From Variovorax sp. PAMC28562 (GTDB lineage: Bacteria > Pseudomonadota > Gammaproteobacteria > Burkholderiales > Burkholderiaceae_C): DNA of 64,000 nucleotides. The notes under the pieces are model-generated. The model searched no databases and was not told the DNA's origin. It saw only the letters and a program-made list of their open reading frames with translations. Positions 49,674 to 58,232 of the stretch are shown here, piece by piece. The translations under genes were made by a program, and so were the position numbers. Every line of letters starts with the position of its first letter. Positions within the stretch are counted from its first letter, which is position 1. The DNA lies in the NCBI RefSeq assembly GCF_014303735.1, contig NZ_CP060296.1, positions 569,501 to 633,500 of the forward strand. Reading direction: 5' to 3'.

Positions 49674-49870
49674 GACTAGTTCCGCGCTTTTATGGACCAG
49701 TCTTGAAGATAGCGGCCTTCGGCGTGCGCGGCAAGCGGCTTGCGCCGAGCGGACGGCATAGTCCCCACGGGATATGGTGCTGCGCGGCGCGGCTCGAAAG
49801 AATCGCCTCAACACCCGAGGGACGAGACATGGGCATGTGCGTCTTCATCCACTGCTGACGCGGGCAATCG

Positions 49871-51223
49871 ATGGCGCGCCTGCTCGATCAGTTCTCCGCC
49901 CTTTTCTCGTACGGCCTGGCGATCGACGCCGTCGACCCCTTGCGCGCCGGCGTTGCCGAGCCGACCACCCGCGCCGATGCACAGGCACAAGCACGCCGGC
50001 TGCTCGCCGAGGCGCGACTGGCAGCAACGGCACGCGGCACCCCGCCCGCGCAGGTCGAATCGGCCGCCTTCGCAATGGTCGCGTGGCTCGACGAAATTTT
50101 CGCGCGGCAGCGCCACTGGACCGACGCTGCTCCGCCGCTGCAGGCACAGCTCTTCAATTCCAGCAACGCACACAGCGAGTTCTTTCATCACCTCTCCGGC
50201 CTGCAGGCAGGCGACGATGCGGTACGCGAGGTGTATTGGTACGCGCTGGCCAACGGCTTTACCGGCCAGTACTACTTCGAGGCCGGCGACGGCGGCGAGC
50301 TCGGCAAGCTCAAGGACTTGCACGGCCGCCAGTTGCCGGTGGTACCGGCCGCTATCGCCACGCTGGCGAAGGACCGCATCACGCCGCAGCCTTACGCCCT
50401 GCTCCGCACCGTGCCGCCGCGCGACCCGGAGCGGCGCGAGCGTGCGCTCTTGCGTGCGATTGCCGCCGGTGCGGTGCTCGTCCCGCTCATGGCGCTGTTG
50501 TGGCTGCTGCTGGCCGGGCCGCGGCAGACCGCCGCCAGCGCCGAGCAGCGGCTCGATCAGCAACTGCGCAGCTACGCATGTGCCGACCTGCAAGCGAGTT
50601 GGGGCGTGACCGGCGCCGTCGGTGCCTTCAGCGCGTTGCACATCAACGGCTTCGTTCCGCTGGCCGACGACATCGCCAAGGTCGAACGCGAGGTGCGCGC
50701 CATGCCCGGCATGTCGTCCGCGACCTTCGACTTGCGGCTGCGCGTGTGGCCGCATTGCGAGGTCGTCGCCATCCTGAAGCCGTACCAGACCCGAAACCGC
50801 GACAAGACGTTCGACCTCATAGTGACGGCGCCATCGGCGCACGATGGCCGGCTGCGGGAGGGCGATGCCGTGCGCATCGAAGTGACCGCACCGAACTATG
50901 AGGGCAACGTGCGGGTCGACTACTACACGGCCGACGGCGCGGTGCAGCATTTGAGCGGCGCGGGCGAGCCGACGCGTTTCGTCGCCGGGCAACGCCTGGT
51001 GTTCGGCAAGGACATCCCGGCGAGCTGGCTGGTAAGCCCCCCCTTCGGCACCGTGATGGTGGTCGCGCTGGCGTCGCCTTCCCCGTTTCCGGAGGCGCCG
51101 GACCGCCCGCCGTTCGAGCTGGCATCGGCGTATCTGCTCAAGCTGCGTGAGGCGCTCGCCGCCAACAAGGGCGGCGACAGGCTGATCGCGGAGTTCCTCT
51201 TCCTGGAGACCGCGGAACGATGA
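49871..51223 (+). CDS. tssL: T6SS membrane protein TssL (DotU-like) with extra C-terminal domain
   Basis: A 450-residue inner-membrane component of the T6SS trans-envelope complex. Residues 1-190 are DotU-like (LLDQFSALFSYGLAIDAVDP, then FAMVAWLDEIFARQRHW, FFHHLSGLQAGD), followed by a transmembrane helix around 195-215. Unlike short TssL proteins, about 235 residues follow on the outer side. Part of this, LREGDAVRIEVTAPNYEGNV and later LVFGKDIPASWLVSPPFGTV, resembles a DUF4384-like beta domain. No OmpA-type peptidoglycan domain is evident. It overlaps the TssM-like gene by four bases. Confidence 0.82.
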   Translation: MARLLDQFSALFSYGLAIDAVDPLRAGVAEPTTRADAQAQARRLLAEARLAATARGTPPAQVESAAFAMVAWLDEIFARQRHWTDAAPPLQAQLFNSSNAHSEFFHHLSGLQAGDDAVREVYWYALANGFTGQYYFEAGDGGELGKLKDLHGRQLPVVPAAIATLAKDRITPQPYALLRTVPPRDPERRERALLRAIAAGAVLVPLMALLWLLLAGPRQTAASAEQRLDQQLRSYACADLQASWGVTGAVGAFSALHINGFVPLADDIAKVEREVRAMPGMSSATFDLRLRVWPHCEVVAILKPYQTRNRDKTFDLIVTAPSAHDGRLREGDAVRIEVTAPNYEGNVRVDYYTADGAVQHLSGAGEPTRFVAGQRLVFGKDIPASWLVSPPFGTVMVVALASPSPFPEAPDRPPFELASAYLLKLREALAANKGGDRLIAEFLFLETAER

Positions 51224-52362
51224 CTGCCACCCCCGCCGTGACCGTGCTGACCCAGCTCCCGCTCGTGTTCTGGCTGCTGGTGACCGTCTGCATCGGCGGG
51301 GCGACAGCGCTGTGGTGGCGCATCACGGGTCGGCGCCGAGTGGCGCGGCGCCGTGATTTGCAGAAGCTGCTTACGCTCTGCGGCCCTGCCGAATCGCCGG
51401 CCGAGCAGGCCACGCTCGACGGCCTGGGCGACGCACCCCGGCAGGCCCGCCAGTCCTCGATGCGTTCGACCGGCGGCCGTGCAACGTTGTATCGCACGCC
51501 CTGGTTTCTGTTCCTCGGCGATGCGGCTGCCGATGTGCCACGCCTGCTCGATGCAGCGAGTGCTTCGGCGGGCGACGCCGACACATTCCAGCCCTTCTGG
51601 CATTTCTGGCATTGGCACGCACTGCCATCGATGGTCGCCATCGGCATCGATCCGCAGGTGCTGCAGCAAGCGAACCCCGCACGCGTACGGCGCTCGTGGT
51701 ACCGGGCGTTGCTGGTGCTGGTGCAGGAGCGGCCACGCCTGCCGCTGAACGGCATCGTCGTTTGCGTCGGCGCGAGCAGCCTGTTGCCAGCGACAACGGG
51801 AGCGGCCGGAACAAAGGAGGAGTCATCGGCCATGCGCATGCGCCGCCTGATCGACGAAGCCGCCGAACACCTGCATCTGCGACTGCCGATCTACCTCGTG
51901 GTCACCGGCCTCGAGAAACTGACCGGCTACGACACGCTCCGCTCGTCGTTGTCGAAAGACGTGCTGACGCAGGTGATCGGTTATCGCTGGTCGGGCATTG
52001 CGGGCGCTGGTGCGGCGGCCAGCGTCCGCGCCGAAGAGCGCGCGACCGAAGCCTTCGACTCGATCATCGAGGGGCTCGATGCATTGCGCATGGCGCTGCT
52101 GCGGCAGACCAGCACAGCGGCGGACCGACTGGCGATTCATGCGTTCGTCGAACAGGTCCGCGCCATGGAACCAGGGCTGCGTCAGCTGGCCGACGCGCTG
52201 TTCGGCCGCATCGGGGACCAGCGTCGCCCGCACCGCTGGCGCGGGCTGTACCTCACGGGCTCGACGCCTTCGGGCGCGGACGCATCGGGCGCCGCCTTTT
52301 CGTCGGATCTGTTCGAGCGCTTCTTGCCGGCCGACCAGCCGCTGGCGCGCTTCGATGCCTAG
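51220..52362 (+). CDS. short TssM/IcmF-like protein
   Basis: A 380-residue protein related to the N-terminal part of TssM/IcmF. It has one N-terminal transmembrane helix (FWLLVTVCIGGATALWW) and then the cytoplasmic domain with RTPWFLFLG and LPIYLVVTGLEKLTGYD, a typical TssM pattern. Where TssM proteins often carry a P-loop after 'PW.l.iG', this has FLFLGDAAADVPRLL, without GKT/S. Full TssM is about 1100-1200 residues, so this is either a stand-alone paralogue or a truncated gene. It overlaps tssL. Confidence 0.65.
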   Translation: MTATPAVTVLTQLPLVFWLLVTVCIGGATALWWRITGRRRVARRRDLQKLLTLCGPAESPAEQATLDGLGDAPRQARQSSMRSTGGRATLYRTPWFLFLGDAAADVPRLLDAASASAGDADTFQPFWHFWHWHALPSMVAIGIDPQVLQQANPARVRRSWYRALLVLVQERPRLPLNGIVVCVGASSLLPATTGAAGTKEESSAMRMRRLIDEAAEHLHLRLPIYLVVTGLEKLTGYDTLRSSLSKDVLTQVIGYRWSGIAGAGAAASVRAEERATEAFDSIIEGLDALRMALLRQTSTAADRLAIHAFVEQVRAMEPGLRQLADALFGRIGDQRRPHRWRGLYLTGSTPSGADASGAAFSSDLFERFLPADQPLARFDA

Positions 52363-52385
52363 ATCACTTCCGGATCACTGCCGGA

Positions 52386-52910
52386 TCACTTCGGATCGAT
52401 GGTGATCTGCCGCGCGCCGAAGGTCGCCGTCATCACCAGCGGCTTGCCGACCTGCAGCACCTTGACCTCGCGCCAGCGTGCGCGCTCCAGGTCGCGATAC
52501 GCCGCCATCACGCCGATGACCTTGACGTCCGCGGCCAACGTCATTTCGAGCTTCTTGCTCTCGCCGGGTCGCAGCAGAACTTCTTCGCGCTGCGCCATTT
52601 CAGCGCCGAGCGTGGCCTGGTCTTTTTCGAACAGCGAGAAGAAGTCGGCGCTCTCGAACGGTCCCGGCGACTTGAGCGCATACACGCGAACCGTGAGCGG
52701 CGACGGGCGCAGGCGCGTATCGGGATTGGCGTCGGGGCCTGCAGTCAACGTCATGGAGACCTGCGTCACCACCGGCTTGGGCGGAGGAGGTGCGCTGCAA
52801 CCGGCGAGCACGAGGCCGGCGAGCAACACGCCCGATGCGGTCATGCGGCGCCGCAGGGTCGCTATGGAAAACCGACCATAGGGCAAACGGTGTGTACCAG
52901 GCGATCGCAT
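52386..52910 (-). CDS. tssJ: T6SS outer-membrane lipoprotein TssJ
   Basis: A 174-residue lipoprotein on the strand opposite to its neighbours. The lipobox is LLAGLVLAGCSAPP; the mature part is a beta-sandwich with VSMTLTAGPDANPDTRLRPS then PLTVRVYALKSPGPFESADF. In T6SS it sits in the outer membrane and binds TssM. AAGGGAAT before the ATG at 52910 supports that start; a shorter start at 52844 would also keep the signal. Its 3' end lies 24 bases from the convergent TssM-like gene. Confidence 0.88.
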   Translation of the reverse strand: MRSPGTHRLPYGRFSIATLRRRMTASGVLLAGLVLAGCSAPPPPKPVVTQVSMTLTAGPDANPDTRLRPSPLTVRVYALKSPGPFESADFFSLFEKDQATLGAEMAQREEVLLRPGESKKLEMTLAADVKVIGVMAAYRDLERARWREVKVLQVGKPLVMTATFGARQITIDPK

Positions 52911-52981
52911 GCTATTCCCTTCGTTGCATTGACCCGTTCATAGGCATCTTTGATTATCACCAGTCAACTCGAACAGGCAAC

Positions 52982-54022
52982 ATGCTGACCCCCGAACTCG
53001 TCGAAGCGCTGCAACTCCCGATCAACGAAGCCTCTCCTTGCGGCGACGATCTGGAGTACGACCCGGCGTTCACGGCATTGGCATCGCTGGCGCAAGGCAA
53101 GGCGGAGCAGCAGTTCGGCGACACAGTCTTCCCCGCTGTCGAACCCGACTGGCGGCAAGTAGCAGAACAGGCCGATGCAGTGTTGCGCCGTTCCAAGGAC
53201 GTGCGCGCCGCGATGCTGCTGCTGCGCGCTGCTACACGACTCGACGGCATGCCGGGCTTCGCTGCGGGCCTCGGCCTGCTGACGTCGTTGCTCGACACGT
53301 ACTGGGACGGCATACATCCAAAGCTCGATGCAGACGACGGCAACGACCCGACGATGCGCCTCAACGCGCTCATGCCGCTGACCGACGATGCGATGGTGCT
53401 GCGCGATCTGTACGACGCGCGAGTCGGCGTGGCGCGCGGTGTCGGAGCCATTCGCGTACGCGACATCGCGATCGCGCACAACCTGCTCGGTGCCACGGGG
53501 AGCGAGCCGACGTATTCGACGGCGCAGATTCATGGCGCACTCGAAGAGATCCATACCGAGCGGCCGGACGCCCTGAAGTCGCTGCTCGATGTGCGCGCAA
53601 CGATCACGGCCTTGCACGCGCTGCTTGGCGAACGCACTGGCCGTCACGACGCCGTCGATATGGACGGCTTGCGCAGCCTGGGCAATCTGCTCCACAAGGT
53701 TGCAGCGAGTGCGGTCGGTTCGCCAGTGCAGGCTGAAGCCGACGTCGCGCCAGCAACGGAAGCCGAAACCGCCGCGTCCGGCACTGCCGCATCGCCCGCT
53801 GTAGCACGCGGCGAAATCACGACGCGGCAAGACGCGCTGCACATGCTCGACCGTGTCATCAGCTACCTCGTACAGGCCGAGCCCGGCAATCCGGCGCCGC
53901 TGCTCATCGAGCGCGCCAAGAAGCTCATCGGCGTCGACTTCTTCGAAATCATGGCCAACCTCGCGCCCAACGCGATGGACACCATCGAGACCGTCACCGG
54001 CAAGCGGCCGAGTTCCGATTAG
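52982..54022 (+). CDS. tssA: T6SS protein TssA
   Basis: A 346-residue TssA. The ImpA N-terminal domain is at about 5-120 (LPINEASPCGDDLEYDPAF, LLTSLLDTYWDGIHPKLDAD). The centre is helical, then an Ala/Thr-rich linker near 245-275, and the C-terminal domain ends with ALHMLDRVISYLVQAEPGNP, APLLIERAKKLIGVDFFEIM. TssA caps and primes sheath and tube polymerisation. It is divergent to tssJ and lies 48 bases before tssB. Confidence 0.85.
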   Translation: MLTPELVEALQLPINEASPCGDDLEYDPAFTALASLAQGKAEQQFGDTVFPAVEPDWRQVAEQADAVLRRSKDVRAAMLLLRAATRLDGMPGFAAGLGLLTSLLDTYWDGIHPKLDADDGNDPTMRLNALMPLTDDAMVLRDLYDARVGVARGVGAIRVRDIAIAHNLLGATGSEPTYSTAQIHGALEEIHTERPDALKSLLDVRATITALHALLGERTGRHDAVDMDGLRSLGNLLHKVAASAVGSPVQAEADVAPATEAETAASGTAASPAVARGEITTRQDALHMLDRVISYLVQAEPGNPAPLLIERAKKLIGVDFFEIMANLAPNAMDTIETVTGKRPSSD

Positions 54023-54070
54023 CGCCCTTCCCTTTTCAACGACCCGCACACCATCCGCAAGGAGATTTCC

Positions 54071-54583
54071 ATGTCCAAGAGCAGTCAGAAATTCATCGCC
54101 CGCAACCGGGCACCCCGGGTCCAGATCGAGTACGACGTGGAGCTCTATGGCGCCGAAAAGAAGGTGCAGTTGCCCTTCGTGATGGGTGTGCTGGCCGACC
54201 TGTCCGGCAAGCCGGCCGACCCGCTGGCACCGGTGGGCGATCGCAAGTTCCTGGAGTTCGACACCGACAACTTCGACACGCGCATGAAGGCCATGAAGCC
54301 ACGCGCCGCGTTCTCGGTGCCCAACACGCTGACTGGCGAAGGCGACCTCAAGGTCGACATCACCTTCGAGAACATGGACGACTTTTCGCCCGCCGCCATC
54401 GCCAAGAAAGTCGACTCGCTCAAAAAACTGCTCGAAGCCCGCACGCAACTCTCGAATCTCGTCACCTACATGGATGGCAAGGGCGGCGCCGAAGACCTGC
54501 TGGCCAAGGTGCTCGAAGACCCGGCCCTGCTGGCCACGCTGGCCGCGACGAAGAAGCCTGAAGACAGTGCGCCTGCTGCCTGA
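54071..54583 (+). CDS. tssB: T6SS contractile sheath small subunit TssB (VipA)
   Basis: A 170-residue sheath subunit. It has the typical start SKSSQKFIARNRAPRVQIEY, the core segments LPFVMGVLADLSGKPADPLA and KFLEFDTDNFDTRMKAMKP, and the C-terminal helix used in TssB/TssC pairing. The gene lies 42 bases before tssC, with the strong ribosome site AAGGAG. Confidence 0.95.
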   Translation: MSKSSQKFIARNRAPRVQIEYDVELYGAEKKVQLPFVMGVLADLSGKPADPLAPVGDRKFLEFDTDNFDTRMKAMKPRAAFSVPNTLTGEGDLKVDITFENMDDFSPAAIAKKVDSLKKLLEARTQLSNLVTYMDGKGGAEDLLAKVLEDPALLATLAATKKPEDSAPAA

Positions 54584-54625
54584 ACAACGCCCAACCCATC
54601 CAACGGACAACGAGGAGAAAGCACC

Positions 54626-56119
54626 ATGGCAGAAGCACTTGAACAAGGCGCGCTGAAAGATGTCGCGTTTGCCGGCAGCGATTTTTCGTCGCTGCTGCAA
54701 AAGGAATTCAAGCCGCGCAGCGACGAGGCCAAGAGTGCCGTCGAAGCTGCCGTGCTCACACTGGCGCAACAGGCGCTGAGCAACAGCACCGTCATCGGCA
54801 AGGACGTGACCAAGTCGATCCAGGCCATGATCGCCGCGATAGACGCCAAGCTCACTGCGCAGGTCAATCAGATCCTGCACAACGACGAATTTCAGAAGCT
54901 CGAGAGTGCCTGGCGCGGCCTGCACTACATGGTGAACAACACCGAGTCGGACGAGTTCCTGAAGATCCGGGTGATGGACATTTCCAAGAAGGAACTGCAC
55001 AAGAACCTGAAGAAATTCAAGGGCGCGGCCTGGGACCAGAGCCCGATGTTCAAGAAGGTCTACGAAGAGGAATACGGCCAGTTCGGCGGCGAGCCCTTCG
55101 GCGCCATCGTGGGCGACTACCACTTCGACCAGAGCCCGCCCGATGTGGAACTGCTCGGCGAAGTGGCGAAGATCGCGGCGTCGGCGCACGCACCCTTCAT
55201 TACCGGCGCCAGTTCGAACCTCCTGCAGATGGAGTCGTGGCAGGAGCTCGCGAACCCGCGCGACCTCACCAAGATTTTCGGCACGCCCGAGTACGCCGGC
55301 TGGCGCTCGCTGCGCGACTCCGACGACTCCAAGTACCTTGGCCTGTGCATGCCGCGCTTCCTCGCGCGCACGCCGTATGGTGCCAAGACCAATCCGATCG
55401 AGGAGTTCGACTTCGAGGAAGACGTTGCCGGCGCCGATCACAACAAGTACGCATGGGCCAATGCGGCTTATGCGATGGCGACCAACATCAATCGTTCGTA
55501 CAAGCTCTATGGCTGGGGCTCGCGCATTCGCGGCATCGAATCGGGCGGCGCGGTCGAGAACCTGCCGCTCCACACTTTTCCGAGCGACGACGGCGGCGTC
55601 GACCAGAAGTGCCCGACAGAAATCGCCATCGGCGACCGGCGCGAGGCCGAATTGTCGAAGGCCGGCTTGCTGTCCCTCATCCACCGCAAGAACTCGGACT
55701 TTGCCGCGTTCATCGGTGCGCAGTCTTTGCACAAGCCTGCGGAGTACGACGACCCGGATGCGACCGCCAACGCCAACCTGGCCGCGCGCCTGCCTTACCT
55801 GTTTGCCTGCAACCGCTTTGCGCACTACCTGAAATGCATCGTGCGCGACAAGGTCGGCAGCTTCAAGGAGAAGTCGGACATGGAGCGCTGGCTCAACAAA
55901 TGGATCATGAACTACGTGGATGGCGACCCGGCCAACTCCTCGGAAGAAACCAAGTCGCAAAAGCCCCTGGCCGCGGCCGAGGTGGTGGTCGAAGAGATCG
56001 AAGGCAATCCGGGTTACTACAGCTCCAAGTTCTTCTTGCGGCCGCATTACCAGCTCGAAGGACTCACCGTTTCATTGCGCCTGGTCTCCAAGCTGCCCTC
56101 CGCCAAAGGGGCCAAATAA
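54626..56119 (+). CDS. tssC: T6SS contractile sheath large subunit TssC (VipB)
   Basis: A 497-residue sheath subunit. The N-terminus forms TssB-binding helices; characteristic segments are NDEFQKLESAWRGLHYMVNN, GEPFGAIVGDYHFDQSPPDV and GWGSRIRGIESGGAVENLPL. The C-terminal part (KLPSAKGAK end) holds the ClpV-accessible region. Full length, no break. ClpV itself is not in the window. Confidence 0.95.
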   Translation: MAEALEQGALKDVAFAGSDFSSLLQKEFKPRSDEAKSAVEAAVLTLAQQALSNSTVIGKDVTKSIQAMIAAIDAKLTAQVNQILHNDEFQKLESAWRGLHYMVNNTESDEFLKIRVMDISKKELHKNLKKFKGAAWDQSPMFKKVYEEEYGQFGGEPFGAIVGDYHFDQSPPDVELLGEVAKIAASAHAPFITGASSNLLQMESWQELANPRDLTKIFGTPEYAGWRSLRDSDDSKYLGLCMPRFLARTPYGAKTNPIEEFDFEEDVAGADHNKYAWANAAYAMATNINRSYKLYGWGSRIRGIESGGAVENLPLHTFPSDDGGVDQKCPTEIAIGDRREAELSKAGLLSLIHRKNSDFAAFIGAQSLHKPAEYDDPDATANANLAARLPYLFACNRFAHYLKCIVRDKVGSFKEKSDMERWLNKWIMNYVDGDPANSSEETKSQKPLAAAEVVVEEIEGNPGYYSSKFFLRPHYQLEGLTVSLRLVSKLPSAKGAK

Positions 56120-56225
56120 ATTTGCCACGCGTCTTTGAATTCAGGGACTTGAAGTCGTTATCCCTGTAGCTGCGTCGGCACGGAAGTCGATCTGTTTCTC
56201 ACAACACAACTGAAAGGTGACCATC

Positions 56226-56708
56226 ATGGCTGTAGACATGTTTATCAAGATCGAAGGCGTTGAAGGCGAGTCGTCCGACGACAAGCACAAGAAGGAAATC
56301 GATGTGCTGTCATGGAGCTGGGGCGCCAGCCAGTCGGGTACCAGCCACATGGGCGGCGGCGGCGGCAGCGGCAAGGTTTCCGTTCAAGACTTTTCCTTTA
56401 CCAAGTACATCGACGCAAGTTCCCACGCGCTGCTGCTGGCGTGCTGCAACGGCGAGCACATCAAGGAGGCGGTGTTTGTGGTGCGCAAGGCCGGCAAAGA
56501 ACCGCTCGAGTACATCAAGCTCACATTGAGCAACCTGATCGTCGCCAATGTCGCCACCGGCGGCAGCGGTGGCGAGGACCGCCTCACCGAAAACATCTCG
56601 CTGAACTTTTCGAAATTCAAGTTCGAATACGTTCCGCAAAAAGCCGACGGCACGGGCGATGCCGCCAAAACGGCGGGCTGGGACATCGCGGCGAACAAGA
56701 AAGTTTGA
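56226..56708 (+). CDS. hcp: T6SS tube protein Hcp (TssD)
   Basis: A 160-residue Hcp that forms stacked hexameric rings inside the sheath. MAVDMFIKIEGVEGESSDDK and KEIDVLSWSWGASQSGTSHM are typical, and residues about 45-60 are Gly-rich before the strand VSVQDFSFTKYIDASSHALL. I use the ATG at 56226 over the in-frame ATG at 56217. It follows tssC by 106 bases and is followed by the Cys/His protein. Hcp can also chaperone small effectors inside the tube, which matters for the next gene. Confidence 0.93.
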   Translation: MAVDMFIKIEGVEGESSDDKHKKEIDVLSWSWGASQSGTSHMGGGGGSGKVSVQDFSFTKYIDASSHALLLACCNGEHIKEAVFVVRKAGKEPLEYIKLTLSNLIVANVATGGSGGEDRLTENISLNFSKFKFEYVPQKADGTGDAAKTAGWDIAANKKV

Positions 56709-56756
56709 GTCGCAGAGGTTCAAGTCGCGAAGCCGCCCCGCATTGAGGAAGACGCC

Positions 56757-57323
56757 ATGGCAACACTGAATCAGAAGATCTTGCAGTGGGCCAGCGGCCA
56801 CGTCGGCAAGAGCGTGGGGGCCGGCGAATGCTGGGACCTCGCGGAAAGCGCATTGACGAAGGCAGGGGCCGGCGCTTCGTCGGATTTCGGCGGGCCCACG
56901 GACAGCGATGCCGACTACGTGTGGGGTGACGAGGTCGATCTGAAAGACGTGCTGCCCGGTGACGTGCTCCAGTACCGCGACTACGAGATGACGAAGACGA
57001 CCACCACCACCGTTACCTTCGCGGACGGACTGGAGTCCGAAGACGCGGTCGAGACGACGATCGGGCATCCGCACCACACGTCGATCGTGAGCAAGGACAC
57101 TGGCGCCGGTGAATTGACCGTTCTCGAACAGAACGACAAGGGCCACCACGAAAAAGTGAAGGCCAGCGTGATCCGCTGGAAGGATGCGCCGGTCAAAGAG
57201 ACGAGCACCCGGAAGTCGATGAAGCGATCCGATAACGGCAAGATGGAACTGGCGACGGTGAAGGTGACAGTGGACGTGAGCGTCACCGGCACGCTCACGG
57301 CCTACCGCCCCAAGGCGCCTTGA
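56757..57323 (+). CDS. possible NlpC/P60-like cysteine hydrolase beside hcp
   Basis: A 188-residue protein without signal peptide. GAGECWDLAESALTKAGA gives Cys25 in the position of a papain-fold nucleophile; PGDVLQYRD follows; HPHHTSIV (His104, 106, 107) is a suitable catalytic His, and VLEQN a possible third position. The order Cys, PGD, HTSIV matches the CHAP/NlpC/P60 type of amidase or peptidase. It lies 49 bases after hcp, a usual place for a tube-loaded effector. No candidate immunity gene is next to it on the same strand. Effector role is inference. Confidence 0.6.
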   Translation: MATLNQKILQWASGHVGKSVGAGECWDLAESALTKAGAGASSDFGGPTDSDADYVWGDEVDLKDVLPGDVLQYRDYEMTKTTTTTVTFADGLESEDAVETTIGHPHHTSIVSKDTGAGELTVLEQNDKGHHEKVKASVIRWKDAPVKETSTRKSMKRSDNGKMELATVKVTVDVSVTGTLTAYRPKAP

Positions 57324-57406
57324 TGCGACACGCCACCAGGACCTGTCGCAACGCGGCAGCGTGGCGGTGACCGCCGCCCTCTGGAGAGTCGCCCCGGGCA
57401 CGGGCC

Positions 57407-58198
57407 TCAGCTTGCGTCGGGCTGGTCCGCAACGGCCGGCATGCGGCGCGTGTCTTCGTCGTCCTCACGTAACCAGACGGCCAGGGCCGTGTAGTTGTCG
57501 TGCCCCGGTTTGGCGCGCACCTTGATCTGCTGGTCGAGCAACTCGACCCACTGGCTCGGGTTGCGCGAGGCCTGCAGCGTCTCGAGCAGGCACTCGTCGC
57601 CGAGCGGCTCCCACACGCCGTCACTGCACATCAGCAGCACGTCGCCGGGCGCCAGCGGCATCGACGCGGACACGCTGATCTCCGGCGCCTCGTCGACCGA
57701 GCCGAGCGCCGACAACAGCATGTTGCGTTGTGGATGCAGCCGCGCGCCCTCTTCGTCGATCATGCCGCCGGCCACCATCTGCTGCACCAGGCTGTGATCG
57801 GTGGTGCGCGCCACCAATGCGCCCGCGCGAAACAGATACGCCCGGCTGTCGCCGCTGTGCGCCCAGGCCAGTTGATCGTCGTGCAGGTCGATGACCGCGA
57901 GCACCACGGTCGAGCGCATCGCCGCCAGCTTGCCGCCCTCGGCCTGGCGCGCGACGACGTCGAGGTTGGCGCGCTCCAGCAGCGCGCGCAATGCGTCGCT
58001 GCCGATCGATGGTGCCGCAGCGAAGCCGCCGAGCACGCTGCTGCGCGTGGTGGCGGCCGCGACGTCACCACCGCCATGGCCGCCCGCACCGTCGGCCACG
58101 AGGCACGCGACGAAGCGATCGTCGTGCCAATGCCCGTGCACGTCTTCGTTGTAGGGACGCCCGCCCTGTTTGGACAGCGTGACGATTTCGATTTCCAA
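57407..58198 (-). CDS. PP2C-type Ser/Thr phosphatase (PppA-like)
   Basis: A 263-residue phosphatase. Metal-binding motifs are complete: RPYNEDVHG, VADGAGGHGGGDVAA, HSGDSRAYLFRAG, TTDHSLVQQMVAGG, CSDGVWE and GHDNYTALAVWL. The start is TTG at 58198 with AGAGGA upstream. In T6SS clusters such phosphatases (PppA) reverse phosphorylation by the kinase PpkA on the FHA protein. The FHA gene follows upstream; a kinase gene is not visible in the window. Confidence 0.88.
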   Translation of the reverse strand: MEIEIVTLSKQGGRPYNEDVHGHWHDDRFVACLVADGAGGHGGGDVAAATTRSSVLGGFAAAPSIGSDALRALLERANLDVVARQAEGGKLAAMRSTVVLAVIDLHDDQLAWAHSGDSRAYLFRAGALVARTTDHSLVQQMVAGGMIDEEGARLHPQRNMLLSALGSVDEAPEISVSASMPLAPGDVLLMCSDGVWEPLGDECLLETLQASRNPSQWVELLDQQIKVRAKPGHDNYTALAVWLREDDEDTRRMPAVADQPDAS

Positions 58199-58232
58199 AC
58201 CGGATTCCTCTTGTCGTGGATTTGCTCTGAAT

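Noticed and set aside
52964..56047. A 1027-residue open frame on the minus strand across tssA-tssB-tssC
   Set aside because: It mirrors three well supported T6SS genes and has no domain of its own.
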